Positions 1 through 9,083 are shown, numbered from the stretch's first letter. The stretch: 62,384 nucleotides of DNA from an uncultured Lachnospiraceae bacterium (GCA_910587495.1 CAJUMT010000002.1:1-62384); one strand, 5' to 3'. Notes: a model not told the origin generated them from the letters alone. Translations and numbers: made by a program.

Positions 1-1
1 C

Positions 2-1963
2 TTGCAGGCTGAAAAAGATAAGTTGTTAGAAAAGGTAAATGAGGAAGATCTGAAAGCTCGTATGGCTGCTGAGATTCAAGTAAAGAGAGACGAGTTTGAC
101 GATGATGAAGCATATAATGCTGCACTTAAGGATAAAGCAGATGAGATAAAACGAGACGGTAATGCAGATAAGATAATAAAAGATGATATTAAATCCCGCA
201 CAAGCCAGGGAGAGATGTCAGATGAAGAATATGAAAAAAAGATTGATGGCATTTTTGAAGAGAAGGTTGCGGCAGCGAAATATGAAGAGATTAAAGATGA
301 ATTCCAGGGTCTTGTAAATAAAAAGTATGCTGACGATAAGGCCGCTGCTATTCAAGAAGCTCATGGCAATGGCAAATATGATGAAAAGCTCAGAGATGCA
401 GAAAAAGTGGCAAGAGAAGCCGCTGTTGCGACAGAGAAGGAAAAGGCTAAGTATGACGCTGCGCAGGACGCAAAGATGCTTATCATGCAGGATCGCTTGC
501 AGAGCCGCCTGGACAAAGCTTTTGGTAAAGGCAAAATAAAAGTAGAACTAGATAAGGATAAAGATGGAATTTTATCTTTTAAAACGGTAAACAATGATGG
601 CAGCGACAGTAATGTCAGCTTATCCATCACCGCAGGCAGTAGCGGAGGTGATACACTGAAGCAAATGGGTATCATAGCCGGGGAGTCTAATAAGATCAAC
701 CTGAATGGAAGCCTGGATAAGAATAAGGAGGCATTTGGTCTTACAAGCGAAGAACTTGAAGATCTTGTAAAAGATGGCCTTACAATCAACGGCGTAAAGA
801 TTGACATTGACAAAGACAGCTCAATCGGCAGTATCCTGTCTAAGATCAACGCCTCCGATGCCGGAGTAAAGGCGACTTACATAGAGTCCACAGGTCAGTT
901 TATGCTGGTGGCGGATGAGATGGGTTCCTGCAGGACGATTGATCTGGGCGATGAAAACAGCCTGGCTTTTAAGATTTTTGGCAGCAAAATTTCAGAGAAT
1001 TCCCAGGATGGCAAGGACGCGATCATCGACGTCAGCTACGGCAACGGTATGACCGTGACCATGAACCCGTCTTCCAATACTTTTAACCTGGAAGGCCTGA
1101 CCGTCACAGTCAGCGGCGTGTTTGGCGGTGATTGGAAAGATACTGGAAAAACTGATGCGGATGGAAATAAAATTCAAGAATGGCAAGCCGACACCTCCGA
1201 GCGCGTCTCCTTCTCGGCTGCGGCAGACGTGGACGCTGTTACGGAGAAGGTGAAGACTTTCTTCGAGGATTACAACAAGCTTGTCACGGAAGTTTATAAT
1301 CAGCTTACCACCCGCTCGGACAGCTCCTACGGTCCTCTGACTGACGAGCAGAAAGCGGAGATGAGCGAGACTTCCATTGAAAACTGGGAGACGAAGGCAA
1401 AGCAGGGCATCCTGTACAACGACTCCGTGATTCGCGACCTGAACTCTACGCTGGAAGGTTTCCTGACGCAGCTGATGGGCAGCGGGATCAAGTACCAGGA
1501 TCTGGAGAAGATCGGTATTACCTATGACGAGAGCTGGGGTGGCGGCGCTTCGACCATCGTATTTAACGAGTCAAAATTCCGTTCTGCCATGGAGACAGAG
1601 CCGGAACTGGTATCCGATATCTTTACTGGTACTGGCAAGACAGGCGGCGTAGGTCTGGCTAAGACCGTTGAAAATATGTTTACGCCGTATGCGACCCGTA
1701 TCGCATCCAAGAACCGCGGTTCCGGCAGTGACAAAGGCTCTTACGGTCGCCTGATTGAGGAAGCAGGTTCGGAGAAAGTGCCGACTTCGGTCATGAATAA
1801 CTTTATCTATGATCAGATTAAAGAGATGAATAAGAAGATTGAGACCTTGCAGGCGCAGTTAAAGACGAAACAGGAGCGTTATATTAAGCAGTTTACCAGT
1901 ATGGAGACACTGATCAACCAGTATAACAGCCAGTCCAGTTACCTTTCCAATATCTCTGGCTAA
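2..1963 (+). CDS. fliD: Flagellar filament cap protein FliD, 5' end missing
   Basis: This is the flagellar cap (hook-associated protein 2), which sits at the filament tip and folds exported flagellin. The frame is open at the window edge, so the N-terminus, with the usual D0 segment, is missing; the TTG at base 2 is not a credible start. Visible residues 1-175 are a Lys/Glu/Asp/Ala-rich, probably coiled-coil stretch. A typical FliD core follows, including GLTINGVKIDID near 262 and an INASDAGV segment. The C-terminal helical region (about 560-653) carries IETLQAQLKTKQERYIKQF and ends in an Asn/Gln/Ser-rich tail, as usual for FliD. It lies 60 bp upstream of fliS, its usual neighbour. The charged stretch is longer than I expect in a standard FliD and may be an insertion in the variable region. 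Confidence 0.93.
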   Translation: MQAEKDKLLEKVNEEDLKARMAAEIQVKRDEFDDDEAYNAALKDKADEIKRDGNADKIIKDDIKSRTSQGEMSDEEYEKKIDGIFEEKVAAAKYEEIKDEFQGLVNKKYADDKAAAIQEAHGNGKYDEKLRDAEKVAREAAVATEKEKAKYDAAQDAKMLIMQDRLQSRLDKAFGKGKIKVELDKDKDGILSFKTVNNDGSDSNVSLSITAGSSGGDTLKQMGIIAGESNKINLNGSLDKNKEAFGLTSEELEDLVKDGLTINGVKIDIDKDSSIGSILSKINASDAGVKATYIESTGQFMLVADEMGSCRTIDLGDENSLAFKIFGSKISENSQDGKDAIIDVSYGNGMTVTMNPSSNTFNLEGLTVTVSGVFGGDWKDTGKTDADGNKIQEWQADTSERVSFSAAADVDAVTEKVKTFFEDYNKLVTEVYNQLTTRSDSSYGPLTDEQKAEMSETSIENWETKAKQGILYNDSVIRDLNSTLEGFLTQLMGSGIKYQDLEKIGITYDESWGGGASTIVFNESKFRSAMETEPELVSDIFTGTGKTGGVGLAKTVENMFTPYATRIASKNRGSGSDKGSYGRLIEEAGSEKVPTSVMNNFIYDQIKEMNKKIETLQAQLKTKQERYIKQFTSMETLINQYNSQSSYLSNISG

Positions 1964-2023
1964 GAACAGTAATAAAGTCTAAAACTACAAATAAAAGCGG
2001 AACTAAATGCAGAAAGGGATCAA

Positions 2024-2428
2024 ATGAACGGATACAGCCAATACAAAGAAAAAAGCATATACTCCATGTCGGGTCCGGAACTTTTACTGCTCCTGTTCGA
2101 CGAGGCGATCAAGCGCCTGACGCGTGCGGAACACAGCCTGGAGGACAAAAATTATGACGATTTTGAGGATTGTCTGCAGCGGACGTCCAAGATTGTCCGA
2201 TATCTGACAGATATCCTGGATATGAGTTATCCGATCAGCCGTGACCTGCGGCGTATTTATGTGTATCTTGTCTATGACATCAGTATTGTCAGCGCCGGAA
2301 GAGAGCGCAGAAAGGATGAGATCGGACGTATCCGGCATATCCTTTCTGAGCTGCGGGAAGCCTTTGACGGTGCCAGCAGGCAGGTGAACGATATGCATAT
2401 TGTAATACCAAGAGAAGTAAGGGGATAA
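2024..2428 (+). CDS. fliS: Flagellin export chaperone FliS
   Basis: FliS binds the C-terminus of unpolymerised flagellin in the cytoplasm and delivers it to the flagellar type III export gate. The 134-residue, all-helical product has the hallmark N-terminus YSQYKEKSIYSMSGPELLLL, then LFDEAIKRL and a central YLTDILDMSYPISRDLRRIY segment. Length fits the family. The ATG is preceded by AAAGGGA at good spacing. It follows fliD and precedes a fliT-like gene, the normal fliDST order, and is probably co-transcribed with both. Confidence 0.95.
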   Translation: MNGYSQYKEKSIYSMSGPELLLLLFDEAIKRLTRAEHSLEDKNYDDFEDCLQRTSKIVRYLTDILDMSYPISRDLRRIYVYLVYDISIVSAGRERRKDEIGRIRHILSELREAFDGASRQVNDMHIVIPREVRG

Positions 2429-2432
2429 ATAT

Positions 2433-2846
2433 ATGGCACAGACAAAGCTGGATATGACAAAAGTCATGATTCTCCTTCAGAGACGGCGCAATGTAATCTG
2501 GGAAGTCAGCAGGCTGACTTCCCAGTTAGAAGAAGCGATGGCACGGAACGATGAAGTATCCATCGCCATGACGCTGGAAATGCGGGCGGAAGAGATGGCG
2601 AAAATTGACGAATGTACGGAAGAAATCTGGCAGTTGGCTGGAGCCGACCAGGAGGCGCGGAGGAAACTGCGCCTCCTGATGACGTCTAAGCCCGAGGAAG
2701 CTGCGCCTGAGACGCCAGAGGAAAAAAAGATTTATGAGATCCGGCAGAATACACAGCATCTTCTGGATGAACTGCGCGTCGTAGATGAGAGACTGAACCG
2801 GAAAGTGACCGGGGACAGATCATTTTATGGGGCCAAGAGCCGGTGA
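2433..2846 (+). CDS. Small helical flagellar protein, FliT-like by position
   Basis: A 137-residue, highly charged, all-helical protein with no membrane segment. It starts 4 bp after fliS with AAGGGGA upstream of its ATG. In fliDST operons this slot is held by FliT, a chaperone for FliD, and the size and helical, Glu/Arg-rich composition fit such a role. I see no diagnostic FliT motif, so the function rests on position. The C-terminal third (EEAAPETPEEKK, then a second helix pair) suggests a flexible hinge. It could also be an unrelated lineage-specific flagellar gene. Confidence 0.7.
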   Translation: MAQTKLDMTKVMILLQRRRNVIWEVSRLTSQLEEAMARNDEVSIAMTLEMRAEEMAKIDECTEEIWQLAGADQEARRKLRLLMTSKPEEAAPETPEEKKIYEIRQNTQHLLDELRVVDERLNRKVTGDRSFYGAKSR

Positions 2847-2861
2847 GAGGAAGCCTGACGT

Positions 2862-4034
2862 ATGAATCAATTATTGCTTGACGGACATTCTCTGGTGGGG
2901 ATTGTGTCGTCGATTATCCGCCAAACAGAGCTGCATGTGGCTTATAACCGCATGGACTGGGAGAGGATTTACCGTATTGCGGACTACCATAAAGTCGCCA
3001 ACATTGTCTATCTGGGAATTCTTGGCTACAGAGAATCAGTGCCGCCGAAATGGCAGGAGCGTTTTTTTACGCGTTATCAGGAATCTTTACTGTATGGGGA
3101 GCATTATAAAAGCGCCATAAATGAAATGCTTACATGGCTGGATACCCGTAATATTTCCTGTACGGTACTCCTTTCCGAAACTGTGCGCGAACTTTACTCT
3201 ATTGCGGAAGCGGCGGATACGGCTCCTTTGCAGATCTGTCTGGACGAGAAGAACTATACGCTGGTCAAGGGATATTTAATTGATCTGGGGTATGAGACCT
3301 ATCAGAATTATGACGGGCAGGGAGAGTGCTTAAAGAGAGAGCAGGGGATTGCGGTTACGCTGTATCATAAGTTCCCGTTCAGAGCCGTCAAATATGCCCG
3401 CGGCATGCAGAAGATATTGGAATCCGCCTGTATACGGGAGCCTTACAAATATGTCCGTATGCTGCCGATGGAAAGTGAATTTATCTATCGTATGGCGGCG
3501 GCGGCCTATCGTTATGCGACGGACGAGCTGACTATGCGCGAGGTGCTGGATCTGCAGCTTTGCCATCGAGCGTGGAGAGACCAGATCCGCATGGACGTGG
3601 TATCTAAGCGTCTGGCAGAATATGAGATAGACGAGCTGGCGGAGAAGATCTTAAGGTTTTCCTATATGTGGTTTGGCGACAGAAAAGACACCTATTATGA
3701 TCATCTGCCGGAGGATATGTCTCCGTATGATGTGTTGGAAGAGCGTTTGCTGACACGAGGCATGATTAATCATGAGACGGACGAACAGGCTTTGAAGCTG
3801 GAAAAATTGGTCAGAAAAGAGCTTGACAAAGAAAGACGCGAAGAGAAGAGACAACAGCGCAAAGAGCGTTCCAAAGAACGGTGGGACCGTTGGATGAGAA
3901 AATTAAGATGGGCTTTTCCGGATTTTCATTATATGGCATCCATCTATCCGTCTGTGGAGCGGTTTCCGCCTGCGCTTCCGGTATTTTGGGTGATCCGCGG
4001 CGCAAGGCTTCTTGTAAGGGCATTTAAAAGTTAA
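2862..4034 (+). CDS. Nucleotidyltransferase-family-like protein, probably degenerate
   Basis: A 390-residue soluble protein whose layout recalls the uncharacterised nucleotidyltransferase family (NTP_transf_5): an N-terminal helical part, a segment of the type 'ICLDEKNYTLVKGYLIDLGY' near 125-150, then MLPMESEFIYRMAAAAYRYA and a helical C-terminus. Family members usually show an acidic pair before the 'LVKGYLIDLGY' helix; here only one Asp/Glu pair is visible, so catalysis is doubtful. Residues 310-345 form a very basic K/R/E coiled stretch. It is the last gene of the fliD operon, 15 bp after the previous stop, and is followed by a strong terminator. A flagellar role is only suggested by the operon. 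Confidence 0.55.
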   Translation: MNQLLLDGHSLVGIVSSIIRQTELHVAYNRMDWERIYRIADYHKVANIVYLGILGYRESVPPKWQERFFTRYQESLLYGEHYKSAINEMLTWLDTRNISCTVLLSETVRELYSIAEAADTAPLQICLDEKNYTLVKGYLIDLGYETYQNYDGQGECLKREQGIAVTLYHKFPFRAVKYARGMQKILESACIREPYKYVRMLPMESEFIYRMAAAAYRYATDELTMREVLDLQLCHRAWRDQIRMDVVSKRLAEYEIDELAEKILRFSYMWFGDRKDTYYDHLPEDMSPYDVLEERLLTRGMINHETDEQALKLEKLVRKELDKERREEKRQQRKERSKERWDRWMRKLRWAFPDFHYMASIYPSVERFPPALPVFWVIRGARLLVRAFKS

Positions 4035-4047
4035 AGATGAAAAAAGA

Positions 4048-4086
4048 TCCCTGCAATCAGGAAATATTCGATTGCAGGGAATTTTT
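4048..4086. terminator. Bidirectional intrinsic terminator between fliD operon and csrA
   Basis: A perfect 11-bp inverted repeat (TCCCTGCAATC at 4048-4058 and GATTGCAGGGA at 4070-4080) is followed by a T-run on the + strand (4082-4086). On the minus strand the mirrored A-run at 4040-4046 gives a T-run as well. It sits between two convergent stop codons, so it can end both the fliD operon and the csrA operon. Confidence 0.9.
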
Positions 4087-4090
4087 AAAC

Positions 4091-4342
4091 TTATTCTTCA
4101 GTCTTCTCGGCGTTATGCTTATGACTGAATAAAGATTTGAGCTTCAGCACAGAATCCATACTGGGTGCGGAAGCGGTTTTATTGCTTTGCTCCGCTTCGG
4201 ACAGTTCTTCCCGCAGGATAGAGATCTGCTTAGGCGCATCAATCGCTAAACGAACGCCGTCGCCTGCGCACTCAATGATCGTAATACGGATGTTATCGCC
4301 AATGAGAAGGCTTTCATTTTTTTTACGTCGAAGTATCAGCAT
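4091..4342 (-). CDS. csrA: Carbon storage / translational regulator CsrA
   Basis: CsrA is a small homodimeric RNA-binding protein that binds GGA motifs in leaders; in Bacillus it represses flagellin (hag) translation until FliW titrates it. The 83-residue product starts MLILRRKKNESLLIGDNI and keeps the APKQISILREEL strand-turn with the conserved Arg-Glu pair, followed by a longer than usual Ser/Lys-rich tail. The ATG at 4342 was chosen because the CsrA fold begins with this Met and GGAGAG lies just upstream; in-frame upstream codons overlap fliW. It lies 5 bp after fliW, its antagonist, and is the last gene of the operon. Confidence 0.96.
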   Translation of the reverse strand: MLILRRKKNESLLIGDNIRITIIECAGDGVRLAIDAPKQISILREELSEAEQSNKTASAPSMDSVLKLKSLFSHKHNAEKTEE

Positions 4343-4347
4343 ATTGA

Positions 4348-4812
4348 TCACTCTCCATTTCCAGTGCGCGTATCGGCGATGGACGGAAATGAACGCAGCG
4401 CATGGCGGCACTCATAACGGGAATTTTCCAGAATCACCTGGATTCCGCAGCGCGTTTCGGGGTTGATGACCAGAGGACATTTTAAGTTTACTGTATTGTC
4501 CAGATAGTCACTGTGTACGACACAGATTGCATAATAGGAGAGATCTCCATGGTCGCCTGTGTTCAGGAAAGAAAGCTCTTCCGGTGTCAGCGCAGGTGCA
4601 TAATCCGGACAGAGGAAATAAGGATTTACAAGTACAAACCCCACTTCCGGGTTATCCACGGACAGCATCAGGAGCATCGAATCATCTCCCTCGTCGTCAA
4701 GGCTCAGAAACAGGTAGCGTTTTAAATCGGGGAAGCCGAACAGGCCGTCGGGAAACAGGATCAGGTTGTCTTCTTCGTATTCCACTACACCATAATCAGT
4801 TTCTATCGTCAT
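4348..4812 (-). CDS. fliW: Flagellar assembly factor FliW
   Basis: FliW is a small beta-barrel protein that binds CsrA and also flagellin, coupling flagellin synthesis to export. The 154-residue product carries the family pattern: GVVEYEEDNLILFPDGLFGF at the start, the FVLVNPYFLCPDY segment near 58-70 and NLKCPLVINPETRCGIQVIL near 108-127. Length is normal. It is directly upstream of csrA in the same operon, the arrangement seen in Bacillus and many Clostridia. Confidence 0.96.
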   Translation of the reverse strand: MTIETDYGVVEYEEDNLILFPDGLFGFPDLKRYLFLSLDDEGDDSMLLMLSVDNPEVGFVLVNPYFLCPDYAPALTPEELSFLNTGDHGDLSYYAICVVHSDYLDNTVNLKCPLVINPETRCGIQVILENSRYECRHALRSFPSIADTRTGNGE

Positions 4813-4824
4813 ATATAAGCACTC

Positions 4825-5424
4825 CTATGTGAATAGATTGATAGCTCCGCCGCGCTGTGGTTCGCGGGGAGGCACATAATTGAAATCACCCAGATATTCA
4901 AAATGTAATTCCGGGCGCTGGGTGATGATTGTCATCATCATAGGCGGAAGGTAGGTAAGATCTCCTTTGGCTACTTTCATTTCAAAAGCGCCGCGCTCCG
5001 CAGAATAAGTAGAGCGTGTCTCGGCGGATATGCTGCGGGTGTTGACCTGCGCAGGCGCCGCAGCTGCTACATAAGCGGTATCTGCATTGCTTGCTGCCGC
5101 AGCCATATTCGCTGCATCTACAACTGTGGACGGATTTGGGTTAGTCTGTGGGGCGGAGGGTTGTGCCTGATGGAAGGCTGCCTGCCGCCTGCTGATATTC
5201 TGTCCCTGCGGAGGGGGGGCCGCCTGCTTGGAAAATGTCCGATTAATCTTCGTAATATCCTGAACCGGCACGGAATTTCTGCCGGCGCTGCGGTGAAAAG
5301 ACATCTGCCGCGCCAGCGCCTTCCTCCTCTCAAGCGCCACAGAATCCGAGCTGACCAGACGGGCATTTTGTGTATAACGAACCATCTGCATGGGTACGGA
5401 TGTGATTTTTATAAGTTGTTCCAT
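4825..5424 (-). CDS. Uncharacterised protein in the yviE (DUF6470) position
   Basis: A 199-residue protein between flgL and fliW, 12 bp upstream of fliW. Bacillus has yviE (DUF6470) at exactly this place. The N-terminus (MEQLIKITSVPMQMVRYTQN) and the C-terminal FEYLGDFNYVPPREP, with aromatic/Pro residues, resemble the ends of that family, while the middle (about 70-130) is a Pro/Gln/Ala-rich, low-complexity linker. There is no signal peptide or membrane segment. The assignment rests mainly on synteny, and its function is not known to me. Confidence 0.6.
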   Translation of the reverse strand: MEQLIKITSVPMQMVRYTQNARLVSSDSVALERRKALARQMSFHRSAGRNSVPVQDITKINRTFSKQAAPPPQGQNISRRQAAFHQAQPSAPQTNPNPSTVVDAANMAAAASNADTAYVAAAAPAQVNTRSISAETRSTYSAERGAFEMKVAKGDLTYLPPMMMTIITQRPELHFEYLGDFNYVPPREPQRGGAINLFT

Positions 5425-5456
5425 AAAAGCGCCTCCTAATTATCGGCTGTTGTTAT

Positions 5457-6596
5457 TTATCTTACGAAATCGAACAAAGAATTATTCATCAGTTTGGAAC
5501 CTACCTGAAGGGCAGCGTTGTAAGCGTATTGATTGTTGAACATTTCCAGGATTGATTCATAAGGATCTGCACCCAGGACATTTGTATACTGCTCGGTCAG
5601 AGAATCCTGCAGGTCTTTCAACTTCAGGTCGAGATTCCCCAGCAGGTTGTATTTGTTGCCCAGGTCGGAGTAAAAAGTACTGGTTGTATGCCCGGTTTCC
5701 GGGATTTTTGAGAGTACCTCCCCCAGACGGTCGAACATGTCGGAGTCTGTCCCGTCCAGGAAATCATTGACTTCCCATACCGCCTTGGCAGTCAGTCCTA
5801 AGGGGCCGTCGGACAGTTTTTCCATAATATAGTCCATATCGATCTTGTTCTGGCTGCCGGGAGCCTGAGAGGAAATCATGGCGTCGGACGTGATGCCCGT
5901 CAGTACATTCATGCCTCCGGTGTAAGTATCAAGAAGCGTATCCCGGTCGCGGATATCTCCGTAACCTAAATCCATAAGGCCGCGCTCGGACATGGCACGG
6001 ATTAAATCCGCTTCTGTGCCGGTGCTTTCAGCAGTATTAAACTCGAACTTATACCCCCCGTCGGTTTGCCTGGTAAGATCCATAACGAAAGTTTTCGGCG
6101 ATGTATCTCCCGGGAAAGTATGGTTATAGGTCAGTGTCTTGCCGTCCGAACTCAGCGCAAAAGGCGGGGTGGATATATCGTTGCCGCCGTAGACATAATA
6201 ATCCTGATACTGTGCATTCAGGTCGTTGACCATTGTGTGTTCATACTGGAGCAGCGCGTCGCGGATCGTCGCGTCCGCGTAGTCTGTGGTCGTCGCGTTT
6301 CTTGCGTGAAGGACTTCTTTCTGTACTTTGTTGACAAGCGTACTGTGGATATCACGCACGCCTAATTCCTGCTGGTAGAGGCGGTTCTTCACATCCTCGA
6401 TCAGGTTGTCTTTGCTTAAAATCTCCAGATACTGATCGTCGATTTCCTTGCCTCTGTAGTAGGAAAGAGGGCTTTCCGCGGCGGATTCATAGGCCTTTTG
6501 GCTGGAAATCTTGTTAAAGGATTTGTTCAGGTTCGCGTGTACAGTGTTCACCTGGCTTGTATAGTTTCTATATGTGGATGCATTGGTTACTCGCAT
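5457..6596 (-). CDS. flgL: Flagellar hook-filament junction protein FlgL
   Basis: FlgL (HAP3) joins the hook-FlgK ring to the flagellin filament and is exported through the flagellar type III system. The 379-residue product begins MRVTNASTYRNYTSQVNTVH and has the flagellin-like N-terminal helix with LNKSFNKISSQKAYESAAESPL. It ends with a helical segment, ILEMFNNQYAYNAALQVGSK, as in the flagellin C-terminal domain. Length is in range. It is 33 bp downstream of flgK with AGGAGG at its start, and is clearly co-transcribed. Confidence 0.95.
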   Translation of the reverse strand: MRVTNASTYRNYTSQVNTVHANLNKSFNKISSQKAYESAAESPLSYYRGKEIDDQYLEILSKDNLIEDVKNRLYQQELGVRDIHSTLVNKVQKEVLHARNATTTDYADATIRDALLQYEHTMVNDLNAQYQDYYVYGGNDISTPPFALSSDGKTLTYNHTFPGDTSPKTFVMDLTRQTDGGYKFEFNTAESTGTEADLIRAMSERGLMDLGYGDIRDRDTLLDTYTGGMNVLTGITSDAMISSQAPGSQNKIDMDYIMEKLSDGPLGLTAKAVWEVNDFLDGTDSDMFDRLGEVLSKIPETGHTTSTFYSDLGNKYNLLGNLDLKLKDLQDSLTEQYTNVLGADPYESILEMFNNQYAYNAALQVGSKLMNNSLFDFVR

Positions 6597-6629
6597 AATG
6601 AAAGGACCTCCTGTCTAAACTCTAATCAT

Positions 6630-8477
6630 TTATCTTCCGCAGACGCCGGTGCTGTTAATGAGGACATTCAGCACTTCGTCCAGAGCCGTCATCAGACGGG
6701 ACGACGCGTTGTAAGCCGCCTGGTACATCATCATATTGGACGCTTCTTCATCCAGGCTGACGCCGGATACGGAATCCCTGGAATTTTGAACCGCGTTCAA
6801 TACAGTCACATTATTTTTTAAGAGGTATGTATTGCTGTAAGAATCATTGGCCAGTGTTGTGGATATATTGTTCATAAAATCCGCGAACGTATTATCCTTA
6901 AGATCCGGATTTGCAGACCCCATGGAGGTGGTTCCGGTGGTCGTATTGCTGAAAGGATAGGTGGTGACCATGGCTTCCATCATGTTCAGCAAAGTATCGG
7001 TAGGATTCTCGCCTGCGGTGCTGACGCCGACCGTGCCGTTGACCCAGTTGACATTAAGGCCGATGTTGCCGGCGGTGATGTCGTCACGGCTATTGTCGCC
7101 TTTATTGGCCAGCAGATACCAGTCCTGTTTTTTGGTGGCCGGGTCGGGATCATTGCTGGTGCCGTAAATATTGATATTATTCATGACGTCAGCAAATCCC
7201 TTTGCGAGCTTATCGAGTTCCTGCCTGTAATATTCGTATCCCCGGATATCATTATTGTCATTGACATTGGCAAGGTTTTTGCCGTTGTTTTTCCAGAGCA
7301 TATCCAGGCTGGCCTGGATGGAACCGCTGGTAAGCTCCATAAAAGTGCCGGCTACTGCCTGGCCTTTATCGGTAGCAGTACCTTCGATTCCGCCGCCTGC
7401 TTTCGGGCTGAGCGTCAAAATTTCCTGCTGTTCTCCCGCATCCGCCAGGTTCTTTTTGCTTCCTGTGAATGTGATGGAGAAGTTATCCGGATAAGGCACG
7501 CCTTTGGCCGGGTCGGTGGTCGTCAGGGACAATTGCCCGTAATTTTCACTTCCGGTTCCTTCTGTTCCTTCCACCAGCGTAAGCTTGTGGCTCTGGCCGT
7601 TTTCATCCGTGTAAAGCATCTCTATCCGCAGGTCGTCCGGCCATTCTTTCCTGCCGAGGGGGTTGCCGTTTGAGTCCAGGTAAAATTCTTCTCCAGGAGC
7701 CGCTCCCGGGGTGGCATCATGTTCCGTACCGTTTGCTACGCCGTCATGGGCTCTATCTTTATAATAAGTAACCTCAATGGGAATATAGCTGGACAGCTCA
7801 TCTATCAGCAGATTCCGCTCATCCATCAGTTCCAGGCTCTGCTGGCCTAAGATCTGGTTCTGTTTGATCTGGCGGTTCAGATTTCCGATCTGCATGAGCA
7901 TATCGTTGACTTCCTGGATCGCGCCGTTTTCCGTCGTGTTTCTGCCGTCTAACTTGGTATACTCTACCCGTTCCGCTTCGGTAAGCTGCCGGTCCGCGTC
8001 ATTTAAGAGGTTCGTCAGCGCTTTCATTTTGTTGCGCAGTTCCGCTTCATAGATGGCGTCGCCGGCTTTAGAGTTGTCATGCATGGCGATCAGCACATTA
8101 TGAATATCCTTAAACGCACTGTGGATACCGGTGATGTTGGATTCGTCAAAAACCTTAGACAGCTGATCCAGGGAAGACTGTATGGAATCCGTGTATCCTG
8201 ATTTCTGCATCTGGTGGCGGTATTGGGCATCCAGATATGGGTCGCGGATCTGCGTGACCTTATCCATGCTGACGCCAAAGCCGACGATTATTTCGGATCC
8301 GTTCATATAATTGGAAACAGGGGTTCTGTAATTAATGCTGGATGTCTCAAGCGACTGCCTGGTATAGCCAGGAGTATTCATGTTGGACAGATTCTGCCCG
8401 ATGATATCCAACCGCTTCTGGTTTGCCTGCAAAGCGGAAAGCGCAGTTGAGAAACCGGCGAAAGTTGCTCTTACCAT
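6630..8477 (-). CDS. flgK: Flagellar hook-associated protein FlgK
   Basis: FlgK (HAP1) forms the first ring on the hook tip. The 615-residue product has the rod/hook N-terminal signature (FSTALSALQANQKRLDIIGQ, NMNTPGYTRQ) at 8-45. Its C-terminus carries SGVSLDEEASNMMMYQAAYN near 570-590, the conserved D0 helix. The middle part (about 240-430) is a variable surface domain with Gly/Asp-rich loops such as GAAPGEEFYLDSNGNPLG. Only the last three residues (CGR) look unusual. It is preceded by flgN and followed by flgL. Confidence 0.96.
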   Translation of the reverse strand: MVRATFAGFSTALSALQANQKRLDIIGQNLSNMNTPGYTRQSLETSSINYRTPVSNYMNGSEIIVGFGVSMDKVTQIRDPYLDAQYRHQMQKSGYTDSIQSSLDQLSKVFDESNITGIHSAFKDIHNVLIAMHDNSKAGDAIYEAELRNKMKALTNLLNDADRQLTEAERVEYTKLDGRNTTENGAIQEVNDMLMQIGNLNRQIKQNQILGQQSLELMDERNLLIDELSSYIPIEVTYYKDRAHDGVANGTEHDATPGAAPGEEFYLDSNGNPLGRKEWPDDLRIEMLYTDENGQSHKLTLVEGTEGTGSENYGQLSLTTTDPAKGVPYPDNFSITFTGSKKNLADAGEQQEILTLSPKAGGGIEGTATDKGQAVAGTFMELTSGSIQASLDMLWKNNGKNLANVNDNNDIRGYEYYRQELDKLAKGFADVMNNINIYGTSNDPDPATKKQDWYLLANKGDNSRDDITAGNIGLNVNWVNGTVGVSTAGENPTDTLLNMMEAMVTTYPFSNTTTGTTSMGSANPDLKDNTFADFMNNISTTLANDSYSNTYLLKNNVTVLNAVQNSRDSVSGVSLDEEASNMMMYQAAYNASSRLMTALDEVLNVLINSTGVCGR

Positions 8478-8578
8478 ATATGTGATTCCTCCAAAAATAA
8501 GTATATGACGGCAAAAAGCCCGCCGGGACTGATACCGCCGTCTGTCAATTGTAAGTGTCTGTTGGTTCTGCTTCTATA

Positions 8579-9055
8579 TTAAACATATCGGTCGCCGATC
8601 CTGGAATGAGGCGCGGCGGCCGGTTTTTGTTTTCCGTCATGGGTATAAGCGGCGCTCTGCAAGGTGAACAGCTCCAGCTCGCGGAGTCTTACTTTAAGAA
8701 TCTGCTCAGATGCCTCCCTGGCCTTTTGCAGTCGATCGAGTTTAAATTCCAGCTCTTCAAATGCAGGGGTGAGCGCCTTCCTTTGCTCGGGAGCGGCAGC
8801 TTCTAAGATCTGCCGCAGCGTAAGACCGTCCCATCCAAGGGACGCCTGCTGCTTGATCCGGTGCTGTTCCAATCCCCGAAGTTTTAAAAGGAGCGCCTGT
8901 TCTTTCTGAATATAGCCGTCCAACAGTTCATGACGCTTGTTGGATGCGGCTTCGGTCTTTTTATCCTCCACCAGGGCAATTTCACCGGCTACGGCGGACA
9001 GATCCTGGATGATCAAGATATAATCATGTAAAGGTTCTTGTGTCGTCTGATTCAT
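8579..9055 (-). CDS. flgN: Flagellar export chaperone FlgN
   Basis: FlgN is a cytoplasmic chaperone for the hook-associated proteins FlgK and FlgL. The 158-residue, helical protein has the pattern of the family: an N-terminal long helix with heptad Leu/Ile residues (LHDYILIIQDLSAVAGEIAL), a short loop, and a second long coiled helix (EELEFKLDRLQKAREASEQI). It lies between flgM and flgK, its standard position. Assignment is by architecture and synteny, as FlgN sequences diverge strongly. A GGGAG lies about 14 bases upstream of the ATG inside a small inverted repeat. Confidence 0.85.
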   Translation of the reverse strand: MNQTTQEPLHDYILIIQDLSAVAGEIALVEDKKTEAASNKRHELLDGYIQKEQALLLKLRGLEQHRIKQQASLGWDGLTLRQILEAAAPEQRKALTPAFEELEFKLDRLQKAREASEQILKVRLRELELFTLQSAAYTHDGKQKPAAAPHSRIGDRYV

Positions 9056-9065
9056 AGAAAATCAA

Positions 9066-9083
9066 TATACTCCCTTCAGTATA
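9066..9083 (-). promoter_or_regulatory. Small hairpin presenting the flgN Shine-Dalgarno
   Basis: On the minus strand, TATACT and AGTATA flank GAAGGG, giving a 6-bp stem with the Shine-Dalgarno purines in the loop, upstream of the flgN ATG. The stem is short and AT-rich. It could modulate flgN translation or could be chance. Confidence 0.25.

Noticed and set aside
361-849. Long antisense frames opposite fliD, flgK, the transglycosylase gene and other genes.
   Set aside because: Their products are low-complexity mirror translations with no ribosome sites or family motifs, and they lie fully within better supported genes.
1610-1622. TCCGATAT in fliD and similar hits inside coding sequence as promoters.
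   Set aside because: They lie within conserved coding sequence, lack a -35 and are not followed by a gene start.
8582-8594. Minus-strand ACCGATAT upstream of flgK as a sixth sigma-28 -10.
   Set aside because: It overlaps the end of flgN, and no -35-like sequence lies 11 bases (or 15-16 in the Bacillus form) upstream.
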